64,000 nt of DNA from assembly GCA_965204095.1 (NCBI GenBank), contig OZ241991.1:1922001-1986000 (forward strand), read 5' to 3'. Positions 44,615-53,835 of this stretch are shown piece after piece; positions within the stretch are counted from its first letter, which is position 1; each line of letters begins with the position of its first letter. The DNA comes from JAPPLB01 sp965204095 (GTDB lineage: Bacteria > Acidobacteriota > Terriglobia > Bryobacterales > UBA6623). The notes beneath the pieces were generated by a model. The model ran no database searches. It worked only from the letters and a program-made list of their open reading frames with translations, and had not been told where the DNA came from. Position numbers and translations under genes: made by a program.

Positions 44615-44785
44615 GGATACGCTCCTGGACATTCGGGTTGAGCGTTGGGTGCGCGGCACGGAAGCAGGCATGATGACGGGGGAACCTTTTCCAACCCAAG
44701 GATGATCCTGAAACAGCTTGGGAGGGCTGGTGCACTGCCGATCAGCTACAATAGCGCCAGTTACCGATTCGTGCCCACAGACGCC

Positions 44786-45565
44786 ATGTTGACTCGTCGA
44801 GCCATACTCGCCGTGATCGCCGCGGCCGCCTACGCCCAGCCTTCCAACTATCCCATCCGCAAGCGCAAGAGGGTCGAGCGGCTGTTCAAGTCGCCCGACG
44901 GCAATCCCAACGGTCTGGAAGCAACCGCCGCGGGCCTGTGGTGCGGCGAGCAGGTAACGGACCGGGCGCATCTGCTCGATTGGGAAACGGGCAAGCCTCT
45001 CGCCTCCTACGAAACGCAGTCGTCGAACACGAGCGGCATTGCGGCCGGCGGCGGGTTTGTGTGGATGGCCGCGAACGGACCGGCGGGGGCGCGTCCTGCG
45101 CGGCCTCATGATGTGAAGAAGGGGGGCCGGATCGTCAAGCTGGAGATCGAGACGGGCCGCCATGTGAAAAACTATCGGACCCCCAACGGGGGAGGCGTGC
45201 ACGGCGTGCTGTGGGCGCAGGATTCACTGTGGATCACGCAATTCGGTCCGAACAAGAACGTCACGCGGACCGACGCCGATCTGCGGGTTCAGCATTCCTT
45301 TCCGGTGCCGCTGGGGCGAGCCCACGGGCTGGGCTGGGACGGAGCGCATATCTGGTGCATGTTCTCGAACGATTTCCGGATCTTGAAGTTCGACATCGAC
45401 AGCGGGCAGGTGCTGGAAGCGATTCAACTCAACCGCGATGATCCGGACCCGCACGGCATGACCTGGTGGCAGGGCAGCCTGTACTACTGCGACGCGGGCA
45501 TTGCCCCGGGGCATCGACAGAATACCAGCCCCTACGCCGGCTACATCTGCAAGATCCATGCCTGA
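44786..45565 (+). CDS. Exported beta-propeller protein of unknown function
   Basis: A 259-aa protein with a short signal (RRAILAVIAAAAYAQ) and repeated beta-propeller-like motifs (LEATAAGLWCGEQ, GIAAGGGFVWMAA, VHGVLWAQDSLWITQ, AHGLGWDGAHIWCM, PHGMTWWQGSLYYC), reminiscent of Vgb lyase or NHL propellers. The ATG at 44786 places the signal peptide first. A TACAAT box at 44747-44752 may be its -10. Catalytic residues cannot be assigned. Confidence 0.7.
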   Translation: MLTRRAILAVIAAAAYAQPSNYPIRKRKRVERLFKSPDGNPNGLEATAAGLWCGEQVTDRAHLLDWETGKPLASYETQSSNTSGIAAGGGFVWMAANGPAGARPARPHDVKKGGRIVKLEIETGRHVKNYRTPNGGGVHGVLWAQDSLWITQFGPNKNVTRTDADLRVQHSFPVPLGRAHGLGWDGAHIWCMFSNDFRILKFDIDSGQVLEAIQLNRDDPDPHGMTWWQGSLYYCDAGIAPGHRQNTSPYAGYICKIHA

Positions 45566-45696
45566 CGGACGGACGATAAAGTTCTTGTAACATCAAGATG
45601 CGTGCGGGTCACCGCCCAGTCCCTCGGCGGCAAGGGGGAAAGCCGGTCCATGCCCGTTTCAGGAGCGTCACACTGACAGCCGGAGGTCGGAAAATC

Positions 45697-46356
45697 ATGC
45701 GAGCGGTCTGCGTTTGTTTGGCCATGGTTCTGGGGGCGCCCCCGGGCCTGCTGCAAGCCGATGAGATTCCCGAAGGCTTCACGCAGATTTTCAATGGCGC
45801 CAATCTCGCCGGCTGGCACATCAGCATGACGAATCATCATGGCAACACCTCGGAATGGCGCGTCGACGAGCGGGTATTGACTGCCCGCCAGCGTCCCGCC
45901 GGCAATGGCGGCGTCCTGCTCACGGATGACCGCTACCAGGACTTCGAGGTTTATCTCGAGATCAAGCCTGACTTCGGATGCGACGGAGGCTTGTTCCTTC
46001 GCTCCAACGCCAACGGACAGGCTTATCAGGTGATGATCGACTATCGCGAGCGTGGAAGCATCGGCGGAATCTATGGGGAGCGGCTCAAAGGAGTCAAGAT
46101 GACAGACTCTCAGGACTGGCGGACTGTCTGGCGCAACGACGATTGGAACGCACTGCTCGCGCGCATCGAGGGCGAAGCACCGCGCATAACCGTCTGGCTC
46201 AACGGCACGAAGATCACAGAATTTCAAGACACGGCGAACCATGCCGCTGGTGGCGCGCCCGACGGAATGATCGGTCTCCAAGTGCACGGTGGAAGCGGCT
46301 GGGTCGAGGGTGGGTTTCACCGCTTCCGCAATATCGCCGTAAAGCGGCTGAACTGA
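45697..46356 (+). CDS. Exported DUF1080 (3-keto-disaccharide hydrolase-like) protein
   Basis: A 219-aa protein with a signal peptide (VCVCLAMVLGAPPGLLQA) and a concanavalin-like domain beginning EGFTQIFNGANLAGWHIS. It holds GGVLLTDDRYQDFEVYLEIKPDFGCDGGLFLRS and GSGWVEGGFHRFRNIAVKRL, diagnostic of DUF1080. Some members act on keto-sugars or bind glycans. The ATG at 45697 follows CGGAGGTCGG, a strong ribosome binding site. Precedes the histidine kinase gene by 12 bases. Confidence 0.87.
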   Translation: MRAVCVCLAMVLGAPPGLLQADEIPEGFTQIFNGANLAGWHISMTNHHGNTSEWRVDERVLTARQRPAGNGGVLLTDDRYQDFEVYLEIKPDFGCDGGLFLRSNANGQAYQVMIDYRERGSIGGIYGERLKGVKMTDSQDWRTVWRNDDWNALLARIEGEAPRITVWLNGTKITEFQDTANHAAGGAPDGMIGLQVHGGSGWVEGGFHRFRNIAVKRLN

Positions 46357-46368
46357 GTCAGAGGAGGC

Positions 46369-47880
46369 ATGCCTCCGAAGCATCGCAAACCGAACAGGCT
46401 CCGCCGCCGGGTCGGCCGGTTGTTTGGTGACCTGCGCATCCGGCCGAAACTGATCGTCCTCCATAACCTTTTCTTCCTTGTCCTTACCTGTGCTGCGTAC
46501 TTCTCACTGATACCTCTGATCGAAGAGCAGATCACGACGGCTCGCAAGCGTGAGACCACTCTGCTCCATGAGATGTTCGTGAAGCGCGGCAGCGTCCCGA
46601 CGCAGCCGCGGATGGAAATCTATGAGCACGTTGAAGGGACGGCTGAGGAACTGGAAATCGCAGCCGATGTCCAGGAGTGGCTCGACCGACATCCGGGTGA
46701 AGTGCGGCAGGAACCGGGAACGCCGGATCGCTTGTACCGCAAAGACCCGGCGGCGGACACATATGCCCGGATGACGATCTCGTCGGAATTCTACGAAAAC
46801 GCGATCTACCGCGCCAAGACCGTCCTGTTGACCGTGCTCGCGAGCCTCTATGTTCTCGCCGTTCTGCTCCTGGAAACAGTGATTATGCCGAGGTACGTCT
46901 ACCGGCCGATCCGCGTCACGTTGGAGGCCGACTCAGCCGTGCTCGAAAACCAAAGAGCCCGAGAAATCATCGACCAGACGGAGATCCTCGGCGATGAAAT
47001 CGGCGACATCATGCGTTCGCGTAACGCCACCGTGATGAACCTCCGGGAAAAGGAGGCGAGCCTCGAGCGCACCCTGGCAAGGCTCGAAGAGTTGGCGGCA
47101 GACCTACGCAAAAAGAACCGGATGCTTGAGGAAGCCAAGACGAGAATGGCTGCCCAGGACCGGCTCGCCAGCATCGGCCTTCTGAGCGCGAGCGTGGCCC
47201 ACGAGTTGAACACGCCGCTCAGCGTGCTGGGTGGTTCTATCGAGAAGTTGCTCGAAACCGTTGATGATCCCACGGCCCGGCGGCGGCTGGTTCGCATGCA
47301 GCGCGTCGCCGCCAGGCTCCGCCAGATCAGCACCGGACTGTTGAATTTTTCCCGACCTTCGGACGAAGCGATGGAGGCGGTGGAGCTCGCGCCGGTCATC
47401 GAGGAGTCCTGGAACCTGGTAGCCATTGACGAAAGAGCTTCCCGAGTCACATTCGAAAGCGATGCGGATGGACGGCATGTCGTTAAGGGCAGCCGGGACC
47501 GGCTGATCCAACTTTTTGTAAATCTGCTGAAGAACGCCTTGTACGCAATCGACGGGAGCGGCGCCATTGTCGTGCGAGTGTGGCAGGAGGCACTGAACCA
47601 TCGTTCAGAAATCGTAATCATGGTTGAGGATGACGGTGTGGGCATTCCGGAAGAAGTTCTGCCCAATATCTTCGACGCATTTGTAACCAGCCGGCTCGAT
47701 GCGCGCGGGACCGGATTGGGGCTCACCGTCGCAGAAGGAATCGTCCACCAACACGCTGGCGGGATTCGCGCTGCGAACCGTCCTGAGGGTGGAGCCGTGA
47801 TCGAAGTGCGGCTGCCCGGGATGCCGACAGGTACCGCGCGCATTGAGGACGCGGCATTGCGGCGTGCCCGAGCAGTGTAG
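46369..47880 (+). CDS. Membrane sensor histidine kinase
   Basis: A 503-aa kinase. Two membrane helices (~28-50 and ~149-171) flank a ~95-residue periplasmic sensor. A coiled-coil signalling helix (~215-265) leads to HisKA with the phospho-His in SVAHELNTPLSVL (~279), N-box LLKNALYAIDG, G1 DDGVGIPEEVLPNIFDAF and G2 GTGLGLTVAEGIVHQHAGG. It is 14 bases upstream of a response regulator gene, its probable partner. The signal sensed is unknown. Confidence 0.93.
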   Translation: MPPKHRKPNRLRRRVGRLFGDLRIRPKLIVLHNLFFLVLTCAAYFSLIPLIEEQITTARKRETTLLHEMFVKRGSVPTQPRMEIYEHVEGTAEELEIAADVQEWLDRHPGEVRQEPGTPDRLYRKDPAADTYARMTISSEFYENAIYRAKTVLLTVLASLYVLAVLLLETVIMPRYVYRPIRVTLEADSAVLENQRAREIIDQTEILGDEIGDIMRSRNATVMNLREKEASLERTLARLEELAADLRKKNRMLEEAKTRMAAQDRLASIGLLSASVAHELNTPLSVLGGSIEKLLETVDDPTARRRLVRMQRVAARLRQISTGLLNFSRPSDEAMEAVELAPVIEESWNLVAIDERASRVTFESDADGRHVVKGSRDRLIQLFVNLLKNALYAIDGSGAIVVRVWQEALNHRSEIVIMVEDDGVGIPEEVLPNIFDAFVTSRLDARGTGLGLTVAEGIVHQHAGGIRAANRPEGGAVIEVRLPGMPTGTARIEDAALRRARAV

Positions 47881-47894
47881 ACTGCTTACTCTCC

Positions 47895-48539
47895 ATGAGA
47901 ATCGCCACTCGCACGAGCACAAACCGGAACAAGCAAGCGAGCGTTGATATAGCCGTCCTTGACGACGATTCCGATTTCATCCAGTACATCGAGGACTTCC
48001 TTAACGATGAGGGCCTCTACACCGTTCGCACATTCACGCACCCGGACAAGCTTTTTTCGAGCTGCCGTGAACGAGCGCCCGAGATCATCCTTCTCGATAT
48101 GAAGATGGGGCCTTTTCAGGGTCAGGAAGTACTTGAGAGACTACAGCAGAGCCACCCCGGCGTCTGTGTGATCATCGTCACCGGCTACCCGTCTCTCGAA
48201 GACATGCGGGCGACCTTCAAGCGTCAGGTTTTTGACTATCTGGCAAAGCCGTTTTCGCTCGGGCAGCTCCGCCAGACTCTCAAGAACGCCATCGCGGCCC
48301 GAGGCCTCGGGCGTACGCCTCAGGATCTGGTGCGGGACCGCCTTGGGCACCGGCTGAAGCTGTTGAGGACGGAGCGCAACTGGTCATTGAAGGACACCAC
48401 AGCCCAGACGGGCATCAGCATCTCCCAGCTCAGCTCGATCGAACGCGGCGCACATATGCCGAGCATCGAGAGTCTGCTGGCACTGTGTGCGGCCTACGAA
48501 ATGAAGCCCTCGGAGTTGCTGGCCGCGATCGATTTCTAG
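47895..48539 (+). CDS. Response regulator: REC domain fused to an XRE-type HTH
   Basis: A 214-aa regulator. REC domain (residues ~18-130) with acidic pocket DDDSD, phospho-acceptor Asp68 in ILLDMKM and Lys118 in YLAKPFS. The output domain (~152-212: LKLLRTERNWSLKDTTAQTGISISQLSSIERGAHMP) is a Cro/C1 (XRE) HTH, an uncommon partner for REC. Cognate to the kinase upstream. The TAG stop overlaps a degenerate repeat terminus. Confidence 0.9.
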   Translation: MRIATRTSTNRNKQASVDIAVLDDDSDFIQYIEDFLNDEGLYTVRTFTHPDKLFSSCRERAPEIILLDMKMGPFQGQEVLERLQQSHPGVCVIIVTGYPSLEDMRATFKRQVFDYLAKPFSLGQLRQTLKNAIAARGLGRTPQDLVRDRLGHRLKLLRTERNWSLKDTTAQTGISISQLSSIERGAHMPSIESLLALCAAYEMKPSELLAAIDF

Positions 48540-48587
48540 CCTGCGTTTCCCTCGTCTCGCGGCGAAGAAAAGTGAGCGAGAAAGGCG
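48537..48587. repeat. Degenerate short MITE-like copy at the response-regulator stop codon
   Basis: TAGCCTGCGTTTCCCTCGTC, then CGGCGAAGAAAAGTGAGCGAG, resembles the 54-bp copy at 5303-5356. The first three bases are the stop codon of the upstream gene. No clear right end. Confidence 0.5.
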
Positions 48588-48650
48588 CCAGGTGGCGAGA
48601 TCAGGAAGCCGGATGTTGCTGCCGTTCAGAACCAGCTCGACCGGCCGGTC

Positions 48651-49376
48651 TCAGGCTCGCTGCGATAGACCCCCGTCCACTGCTAGGAGTTGTCCGGTGA
48701 CAAACTTCGAGCCGGTCAGAAAATGGACGACCGCCTCGGCGACCTCTTCCGCGCTGCCCGGACGCCGCATCGGCGTCACCGAGACGAGCCGCTGCACCTT
48801 GGGCGGTATCTCCGGGTCGAATTGGATCACGCCGGGCGCGACCGTATTCACTGAGATCTTCGGTGCCAGAGCTTTAGCCAGCGTACGCGTCATGTGGATC
48901 ACGCCCGCCTTCGAGGCGCAGTAGGGAACATGCCGCGTCCACGGGCGGATGCCGCCGAGCGAGCTGATATTGACGATCCGCCCGCCGGTCCCTTTGAGCA
49001 TCAGCTTGGCGGCCGATTGGCAGGAGAAGAACACGGCTTTCAAGTTGATGTCGTGAATCTCGTCCCAGTCGTCTTCAGTCAGCTCGAGAACGTCCATTTC
49101 CCGGTAGCGGGCCGCATTATTGACCAGGCAGTCGAGCTTGCCGTAAGTGTCTTCAATCTGGCCGTAAAGTCGCTGGAGTTCCGACACTTGCGTCAGATCG
49201 GCTTGAAAAATCTTCGCGCCGCACTCCTCGGCGGTCTGTCGCGCCTCGGTTTCAAAGTGGCGGTAGTGAACAGCAACCTGTGCGCCCTCCGAAGCCAGCC
49301 GCAAGGCTATCGCGCGCCCGATCCGCCGGGCAGCCCCGGTAACAAGTGCGACTTGGTTGTTCAGCGGCTGCGGCAT
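48651..49376 (-). CDS. Short-chain dehydrogenase/reductase (pteridine reductase-like)
   Basis: A 241-aa NAD(P)H-dependent Rossmann enzyme. TGAARRIGRAIA (an Arg in the Gly-rich loop, typical of pteridine reductases and FolM-like proteins), NNAA, the Ser-Tyr-Lys triad (ISSLGG; YCASKAG) and C-terminal VDGGLSQR. The ATG at 49376 is preferred to one at 49397. Could equally be a FabG-like ketoreductase. Confidence 0.85.
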   Translation of the reverse strand: MPQPLNNQVALVTGAARRIGRAIALRLASEGAQVAVHYRHFETEARQTAEECGAKIFQADLTQVSELQRLYGQIEDTYGKLDCLVNNAARYREMDVLELTEDDWDEIHDINLKAVFFSCQSAAKLMLKGTGGRIVNISSLGGIRPWTRHVPYCASKAGVIHMTRTLAKALAPKISVNTVAPGVIQFDPEIPPKVQRLVSVTPMRRPGSAEEVAEAVVHFLTGSKFVTGQLLAVDGGLSQRA

Positions 49377-49406
49377 GGGGAACGCCTGACACGGCATGCC
49401 GTGCCT

Positions 49407-50039
49407 CTATAAGAGTGGTTTGATGAAATCCAGGGCTTCCTTGGGCACCGTGTACTCCGAGTAAGCGCCGTTGCCCTGGTAACGCAGGTCTTTGATACCG
49501 ATCTCGCTGGAGTAGTAGGCGTCGACCGACATCTTGCGAATCCAGTCGAAGAACCGGATGCCCGGGCCAAGCTCGCTGTCAACTTCCGATTCTCGTCCTG
49601 CTTCTTCTACGGCGACGATCGCATCGAGCATCTCGGTTTGCTGCTGCTCGGTCGCATCGATAAAGCTCGTGTCGTGATGCTGCCGCATCCATGAGTCGAA
49701 CCAGCCCAGTCCGCCGCTGTAGATACGGCCGAGTTGCTCGTTCTCACTGCAGAGCACGTCGATGAACTGCGGCGCGCCGGCATCTGCGGCACTGCCTCCT
49801 CGCTCGTCGGCGGGAACGATCAGCTCCGCCAGCCGCGCCACGGTCCGGTATTCATGCGGGTTGAGGAACTTCGCTTGGTACACCCCGCTCGGCGACGCAC
49901 TCCGAGCAGCGTGATGGACCTGCTGCGCCGAAGCCAAGTCGAGTGATCCTGCCCCAACGGCTGTCAGAGCCAGCGCGATCCGGCGCAGAGCGTCGCGCCG
50001 CGAAACATCATTGACCTGCAGCAGGGTTGAATCAGACAT
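49407..50039 (-). CDS. Gluconate 2-dehydrogenase subunit 3-family protein, Tat-exported
   Basis: A 210-aa small subunit partnering the GMC dehydrogenase encoded just before it (8-base overlap). N-terminal Tat-like signal (SRRDALRRIALALTAVGAG) and the family core (YRTVARLAELIVPADERGGSAADAGAPQFIDVL). It probably carries the catalytic subunit through the Tat system as a hitchhiker and stabilises it in the periplasm. Confidence 0.87.
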   Translation of the reverse strand: MSDSTLLQVNDVSRRDALRRIALALTAVGAGSLDLASAQQVHHAARSASPSGVYQAKFLNPHEYRTVARLAELIVPADERGGSAADAGAPQFIDVLCSENEQLGRIYSGGLGWFDSWMRQHHDTSFIDATEQQQTEMLDAIVAVEEAGRESEVDSELGPGIRFFDWIRKMSVDAYYSSEIGIKDLRYQGNGAYSEYTVPKEALDFIKPLL

Positions 50040-51759
50040 CGCCCTTTCTCATTGCCTCAGCCAGATAGTCCGCCGCGCGCCAGGAGAGAGCGTTGATCGT
50101 AAGTGTGGGATTCTTGTCTGGGTTGGTCACAAAACACGAGCCATCGGTCACGAACAAGTTCTTTATTTCGTGCGCCTGACAGTAAGGATTCAGAACCGAC
50201 GAGCGCGGGTCCGTCCCCATGCGGGCCGTTCCGACCTCGTGGATGATGCTTCCGCCTATCGAGATCCCCGACTTTTCCCAGGCGTTCCCCACTCCGGTGA
50301 CCCGCCCGCCGAGCGATTCGATAATGCCCTTGAAAGTTTCCTCCATGTGGCGCGCCTGCTTCCACTCGTAGTCGCTGAACTTGAAGTGGAAGCGAAGAAC
50401 CGGAATACCCCAGTCATCGACGATGGCCGGGTCGATTTCACAGTAGGAGAAGCGATTCGGAATCATCTCGCCACGCCCGGCGAACCCGACACGCGCACCG
50501 TACTCCTGCCGCATCCATTCCTTGATCCTCTTGCCGTAGCCGGCCCGCCGCGCCGTGTTATGACCGGAATGAACACCGGGCATACGAAAGCCGCCGCCGA
50601 ACTCGATGTGATAGCCGCGCGGAAAACCCAGCTTGGCATGATCGTTGTATCCCCACCAAGGCGCGTAGAGGTGCGAGCCCCCGAAGCCGTCGGTGTTGTA
50701 GACCGGCATGCCTTCGAGCGCTGGGACATAGCCGGAGACGCTCAAGCCCACGGTGTCCATCAGATTGCGTCCGACCATGCCCGAACCGTTGGCGAGGCCG
50801 TTGGGGAATAGCTTGGATTTGGAATTGAGCAGGATGCGGGCCGATTCGCATGTGCTCGCGGCTAGTACCACTGCTTTGCCAAGCACCCGCTTCACTTGGC
50901 GTGTATTGCGGTCAATGTACAGTACGCCCTCCGCCTTGCCGCTCGCATTGGTGAGAACCTCGCGGGCCATCGCATCGGTAAGCAGAGTGAGATTACCGGT
51001 CTTGAGCGCCGGGAAGACGTCGACCTGACTGGCGGAGTAAGCGGACGCCGTCAGGCAGCCGCGTCCGCATTGGCCGCAGTAGTGGCAGGCAGCGCGTCCG
51101 TTGATGGAGCGCGTGATGACCGCGCGGCGGTTGGCGATAAAGGGGATGCCGAGCTTCTTTCCGGTAGCCTGGACCAGGAGCTCGTGCGCTTTGGGCGGCG
51201 GCGGTTCGTGAAAGACACCGTCCGGTGCGGATGGGATGCCTTCGTGTGTCCCGGTGACGCCGATGAACTTCTCAGCTTTGTCGTAGTACGGCGCAAGGTC
51301 CGCATAGCCGATCGGCCAGTTCGGCCCGACGCCGTCACGGTCTCGTGCTTTGAGATCCCATTCCGACAAGCGGAACGACATGCGGCCGTAGTGATTGGTC
51401 CGCCCGCCAACGATGCGGGAACGGAACCAAACGAACTCGCTGCCATCTCCGACGGTGTAGGGTTCGTCAGGAAGCTCCCAGCCGCCGCTGGTCGTGCGCA
51501 TGAAGCCGAAGGGCTTGCCCTTCCCGAAGTAGCCTGCTCCCCCGGGACCGGCTCCGCGGTGATCGTAATGGTACGGCCAGTCGTGCTCTTTGAAATCCTC
51601 CTCGGGAACGAGCTTGGGGCCGGCTTCGAGAAGCGCCACCTTGGCGCCCTTGCCGGCCATGACTCGGCTCATCGTGCCGCCGCCGGCCCCGGCGCCGACA
51701 ACGACCACGTCGAACACATCAGACCTCGAAGACCCTTGAGTCATCGGTGTGTTCAGCAT
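50032..51759 (-). CDS. GMC-family FAD oxidoreductase (sugar/alcohol dehydrogenase, large subunit)
   Basis: A 575-aa flavoprotein. FAD-binding VVVVGAGAGGGTMSR near the N-terminus, GMC C-terminal domain with HEVGTARMGTDP and LFVTDGSCFVTNPDKNPTLTI. A Cys cluster CHYCGQCGRGC (~residues 220-230) resembles the iron-sulphur site of FAD-dependent glucose dehydrogenases. No signal peptide; export is probably via the Tat-signal-bearing small subunit. Substrate unknown. Confidence 0.9.
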   Translation of the reverse strand: MLNTPMTQGSSRSDVFDVVVVGAGAGGGTMSRVMAGKGAKVALLEAGPKLVPEEDFKEHDWPYHYDHRGAGPGGAGYFGKGKPFGFMRTTSGGWELPDEPYTVGDGSEFVWFRSRIVGGRTNHYGRMSFRLSEWDLKARDRDGVGPNWPIGYADLAPYYDKAEKFIGVTGTHEGIPSAPDGVFHEPPPPKAHELLVQATGKKLGIPFIANRRAVITRSINGRAACHYCGQCGRGCLTASAYSASQVDVFPALKTGNLTLLTDAMAREVLTNASGKAEGVLYIDRNTRQVKRVLGKAVVLAASTCESARILLNSKSKLFPNGLANGSGMVGRNLMDTVGLSVSGYVPALEGMPVYNTDGFGGSHLYAPWWGYNDHAKLGFPRGYHIEFGGGFRMPGVHSGHNTARRAGYGKRIKEWMRQEYGARVGFAGRGEMIPNRFSYCEIDPAIVDDWGIPVLRFHFKFSDYEWKQARHMEETFKGIIESLGGRVTGVGNAWEKSGISIGGSIIHEVGTARMGTDPRSSVLNPYCQAHEIKNLFVTDGSCFVTNPDKNPTLTINALSWRAADYLAEAMRKGDV

Positions 51760-51929
51760 ATCGCAGGAGGCATCGGCAAATGAATGAACGACTTCAATCA
51801 GCGTCGCCAGACAGTCGCGGCAAGCTGTTCCACAGACTCGTCTGATGTGAAATCCTCCGGGTCAAGCGGTGTTGACGCCGATCCGGATGTTTCCCGCTTG
51901 TATGATCCGCTCGGGGGCGGAGGAAAAAC

Positions 51930-52130
51930 TAGCCTGTATTTCTCACCACGTGGCGAGGCGAAGTGCGTGAGAGGGCCGTCAGGACTAGGCGCAAGCTGGG
52001 CGGAGGAAAAAGGCGCGAGCCGCTTGGCTCGCACAACACGGCCTTGAAGAGGTTTTTCACGAATCACGAGACACGAAACACGGCCTTTTATCGTGTGCTT
52101 CGACCGTCGGGTGGTGAGAAATGCAGGCTA
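51930..52130. repeat. MITE-like element (201 bp) with replaced centre
   Basis: TAGCCTGTATTTCTCACCACG to GTGGTGAGAAATGCAGGCTA. The centre (about 52031-52090) holds a CACGAATCACGAGACACGAAACACGGCC run instead of the usual hairpin, the same low-complexity type seen at 33.9-35 kb, here in reverse complement. Confidence 0.85.
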
Positions 52131-52224
52131 GCAGGCGGTCCGGAGTCCATCCGCCGCACTGCCGCTCTATCGTCAGCAACCGGGAACGCGAGACCCCGTG
52201 GTGTTCGAAACGGTCCGGCCTGGC

Positions 52225-53445
52225 TCAACCCGGACGGATCTTTCGGGCTTTGGGGTCGTGGAGCATTCGGCGGCCTCGGATGAGGCTTTCGTCGGACATG
52301 ATGACGGCGACGGAGTGGTCATAGCCGGCCTGGATAGGGGCGTTGGGAGTCTTGCGCGTACGCAGACACTGGAGCCAGTCGAGCATATGCGGAGTACTTT
52401 CACCCTCAGGGATGAAGGCGTCGGGTAGGATGCGGTCGTCCTCTTGCGACTTCTCGCCGCTGATTAGGAAGGGCTTGGACCAGCGTGAGCCGTCCATGAC
52501 ACCGCGCGTGCCGAAGAACTTCAGATAGTTATTGTCGGGGATGCCGTACATGGTGCAGTAGCGCACCAGGAAACCCTGTTCCGGGTATTCGAGAACGGTC
52601 TCGACCGAGTCGGGCGCCGTGCGGTCGTCTTTCCAGCGGTAGGTTCCGCCCATGGTCATGACGCGCGCGGGAGCGGGCGCGCCGGTGATGTAGTGGACTA
52701 GGTCGATGAAGTGCACCATCAGATTGCTGTGAGGGCCGCGTGAGAATTCACGGTAGCCGAACCAGGCAGCGTACTGATCGGCGTCCCAGGGCCGGTATTT
52801 GCGGTGCATGAGGAATTCGCGCCAGTTCGTATCGGACTCGGCGATGGAGCGCTCGCCGTAGCGATGCCAGTAAGGCCGGTAGCTGTTGCGCGACTGCTCG
52901 ATCTTGAACACCTTGCCAAGGCCGCCGGACTGCACGAAATCGCGGGCGCCCTTGGCGCTGGCATAGCTGCGCACCTGCGTTCCCATCTGGACGACGCAGC
53001 CGGATTTGTTGACGGCGTCGACGGCGCGGTTGAGTTCCTTCATGTCCATGGCGAGGGGCTTTTCGACATAGACGTCCTTGCCGGCCTCGACGGCGTCGAT
53101 GAGTTGAGTGCAGTGCTGGTGGTCGGGCGTGCCGATCAGGACGGCGTCGATGTCGGGCGAGGCAAGCAGCTCGCGGTAGAGATCGACTTGTTTCGGCTTC
53201 GGTCCGCCGGCGGCGATGACTGCGGCCGCAGCTTTCTCGCGCTGTTGCCGCCAGATGTCGCAGACGGCGCGAACCTCGACGTTGGTCCCGCCGGCGAATT
53301 CGAGAACCCTGCGCAGCAGGTTTCTACGGCCGCAGCCGATCACGCCAATGCCGATGCGGTCATTGGCTCCGATAACGCGATTGGCTTTGAGACGGCCGGC
53401 GGCGGAAAGAGCCACGGACGTGGTGACGAAGGAGCGTCGGGTCAT
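52225..53445 (-). CDS. Gfo/Idh/MocA family oxidoreductase, Tat-exported
   Basis: A 406-aa NAD(P)-dependent sugar oxidoreductase-like protein. MTRRSFVTTSVALSAAGRLKAN is a probable Tat signal. The Rossmann motif IGVIGCGRRN, the EKP motif (VYVEKPLAMDM), and a C-terminal alpha/beta domain (HFIDLVHYITGAPAP) follow. The frame is open to 53655 but that extension runs into the repeat element, so the ATG at 53445 is used. Confidence 0.9.
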   Translation of the reverse strand: MTRRSFVTTSVALSAAGRLKANRVIGANDRIGIGVIGCGRRNLLRRVLEFAGGTNVEVRAVCDIWRQQREKAAAAVIAAGGPKPKQVDLYRELLASPDIDAVLIGTPDHQHCTQLIDAVEAGKDVYVEKPLAMDMKELNRAVDAVNKSGCVVQMGTQVRSYASAKGARDFVQSGGLGKVFKIEQSRNSYRPYWHRYGERSIAESDTNWREFLMHRKYRPWDADQYAAWFGYREFSRGPHSNLMVHFIDLVHYITGAPAPARVMTMGGTYRWKDDRTAPDSVETVLEYPEQGFLVRYCTMYGIPDNNYLKFFGTRGVMDGSRWSKPFLISGEKSQEDDRILPDAFIPEGESTPHMLDWLQCLRTRKTPNAPIQAGYDHSVAVIMSDESLIRGRRMLHDPKARKIRPG

Positions 53446-53590
53446 AATGACGCCATGGTAACACCGCAGCGCCACGGGCCGAGGTGTTCTACCCGTCCCG
53501 GCACGCCGCGTCTGAGTACCCGGGCATCCGCGACTTGGAGAAGGCCGCACAGCTTGCACACTTCCTCTCCGAAAACATGCGGCGGGCTCC

Positions 53591-53797
53591 TGGCCTGCAT
53601 TTCTCACCACGCGGCGAGGCGAAGTGCCTGAGAGGGCCGTCAAGACTAGGCGCAAGCTGGGGGGAGGGAAAAGGCGCGCGCCGCTTGGCGCGCGCAGACG
53701 TACTTGAACAGTACGTTGAGCACGGCAAGCCAGCGCAACGAAGTCCTGGCGGTCGTATCGTGTGCTTCGGCCGTCGGGTGGTAAGAAATGCAGGCTA
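53591..53797. repeat. Full MITE-like element, long form (207 bp)
   Basis: TGGCCTGCATTTCTCACCACG to GTGGTAAGAAATGCAGGCTA, containing GCGCGCCGCTTGGCGCGC and GTACTTGAACAGTAC palindromes. It lies in the divergent region between the Gfo/Idh/MocA gene and the P1 peptidase. Confidence 0.88.
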
Positions 53798-53835
53798 GCG
53801 ACTCTCGATGCAACGCGGCTTTACAATGGGACGCG

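Noticed and set aside
53446..53655. Extended N-terminus of the Gfo/Idh/MocA gene
   Set aside because: The extra residues are translated repeat element and would bury the Tat signal that follows ATG 53445.
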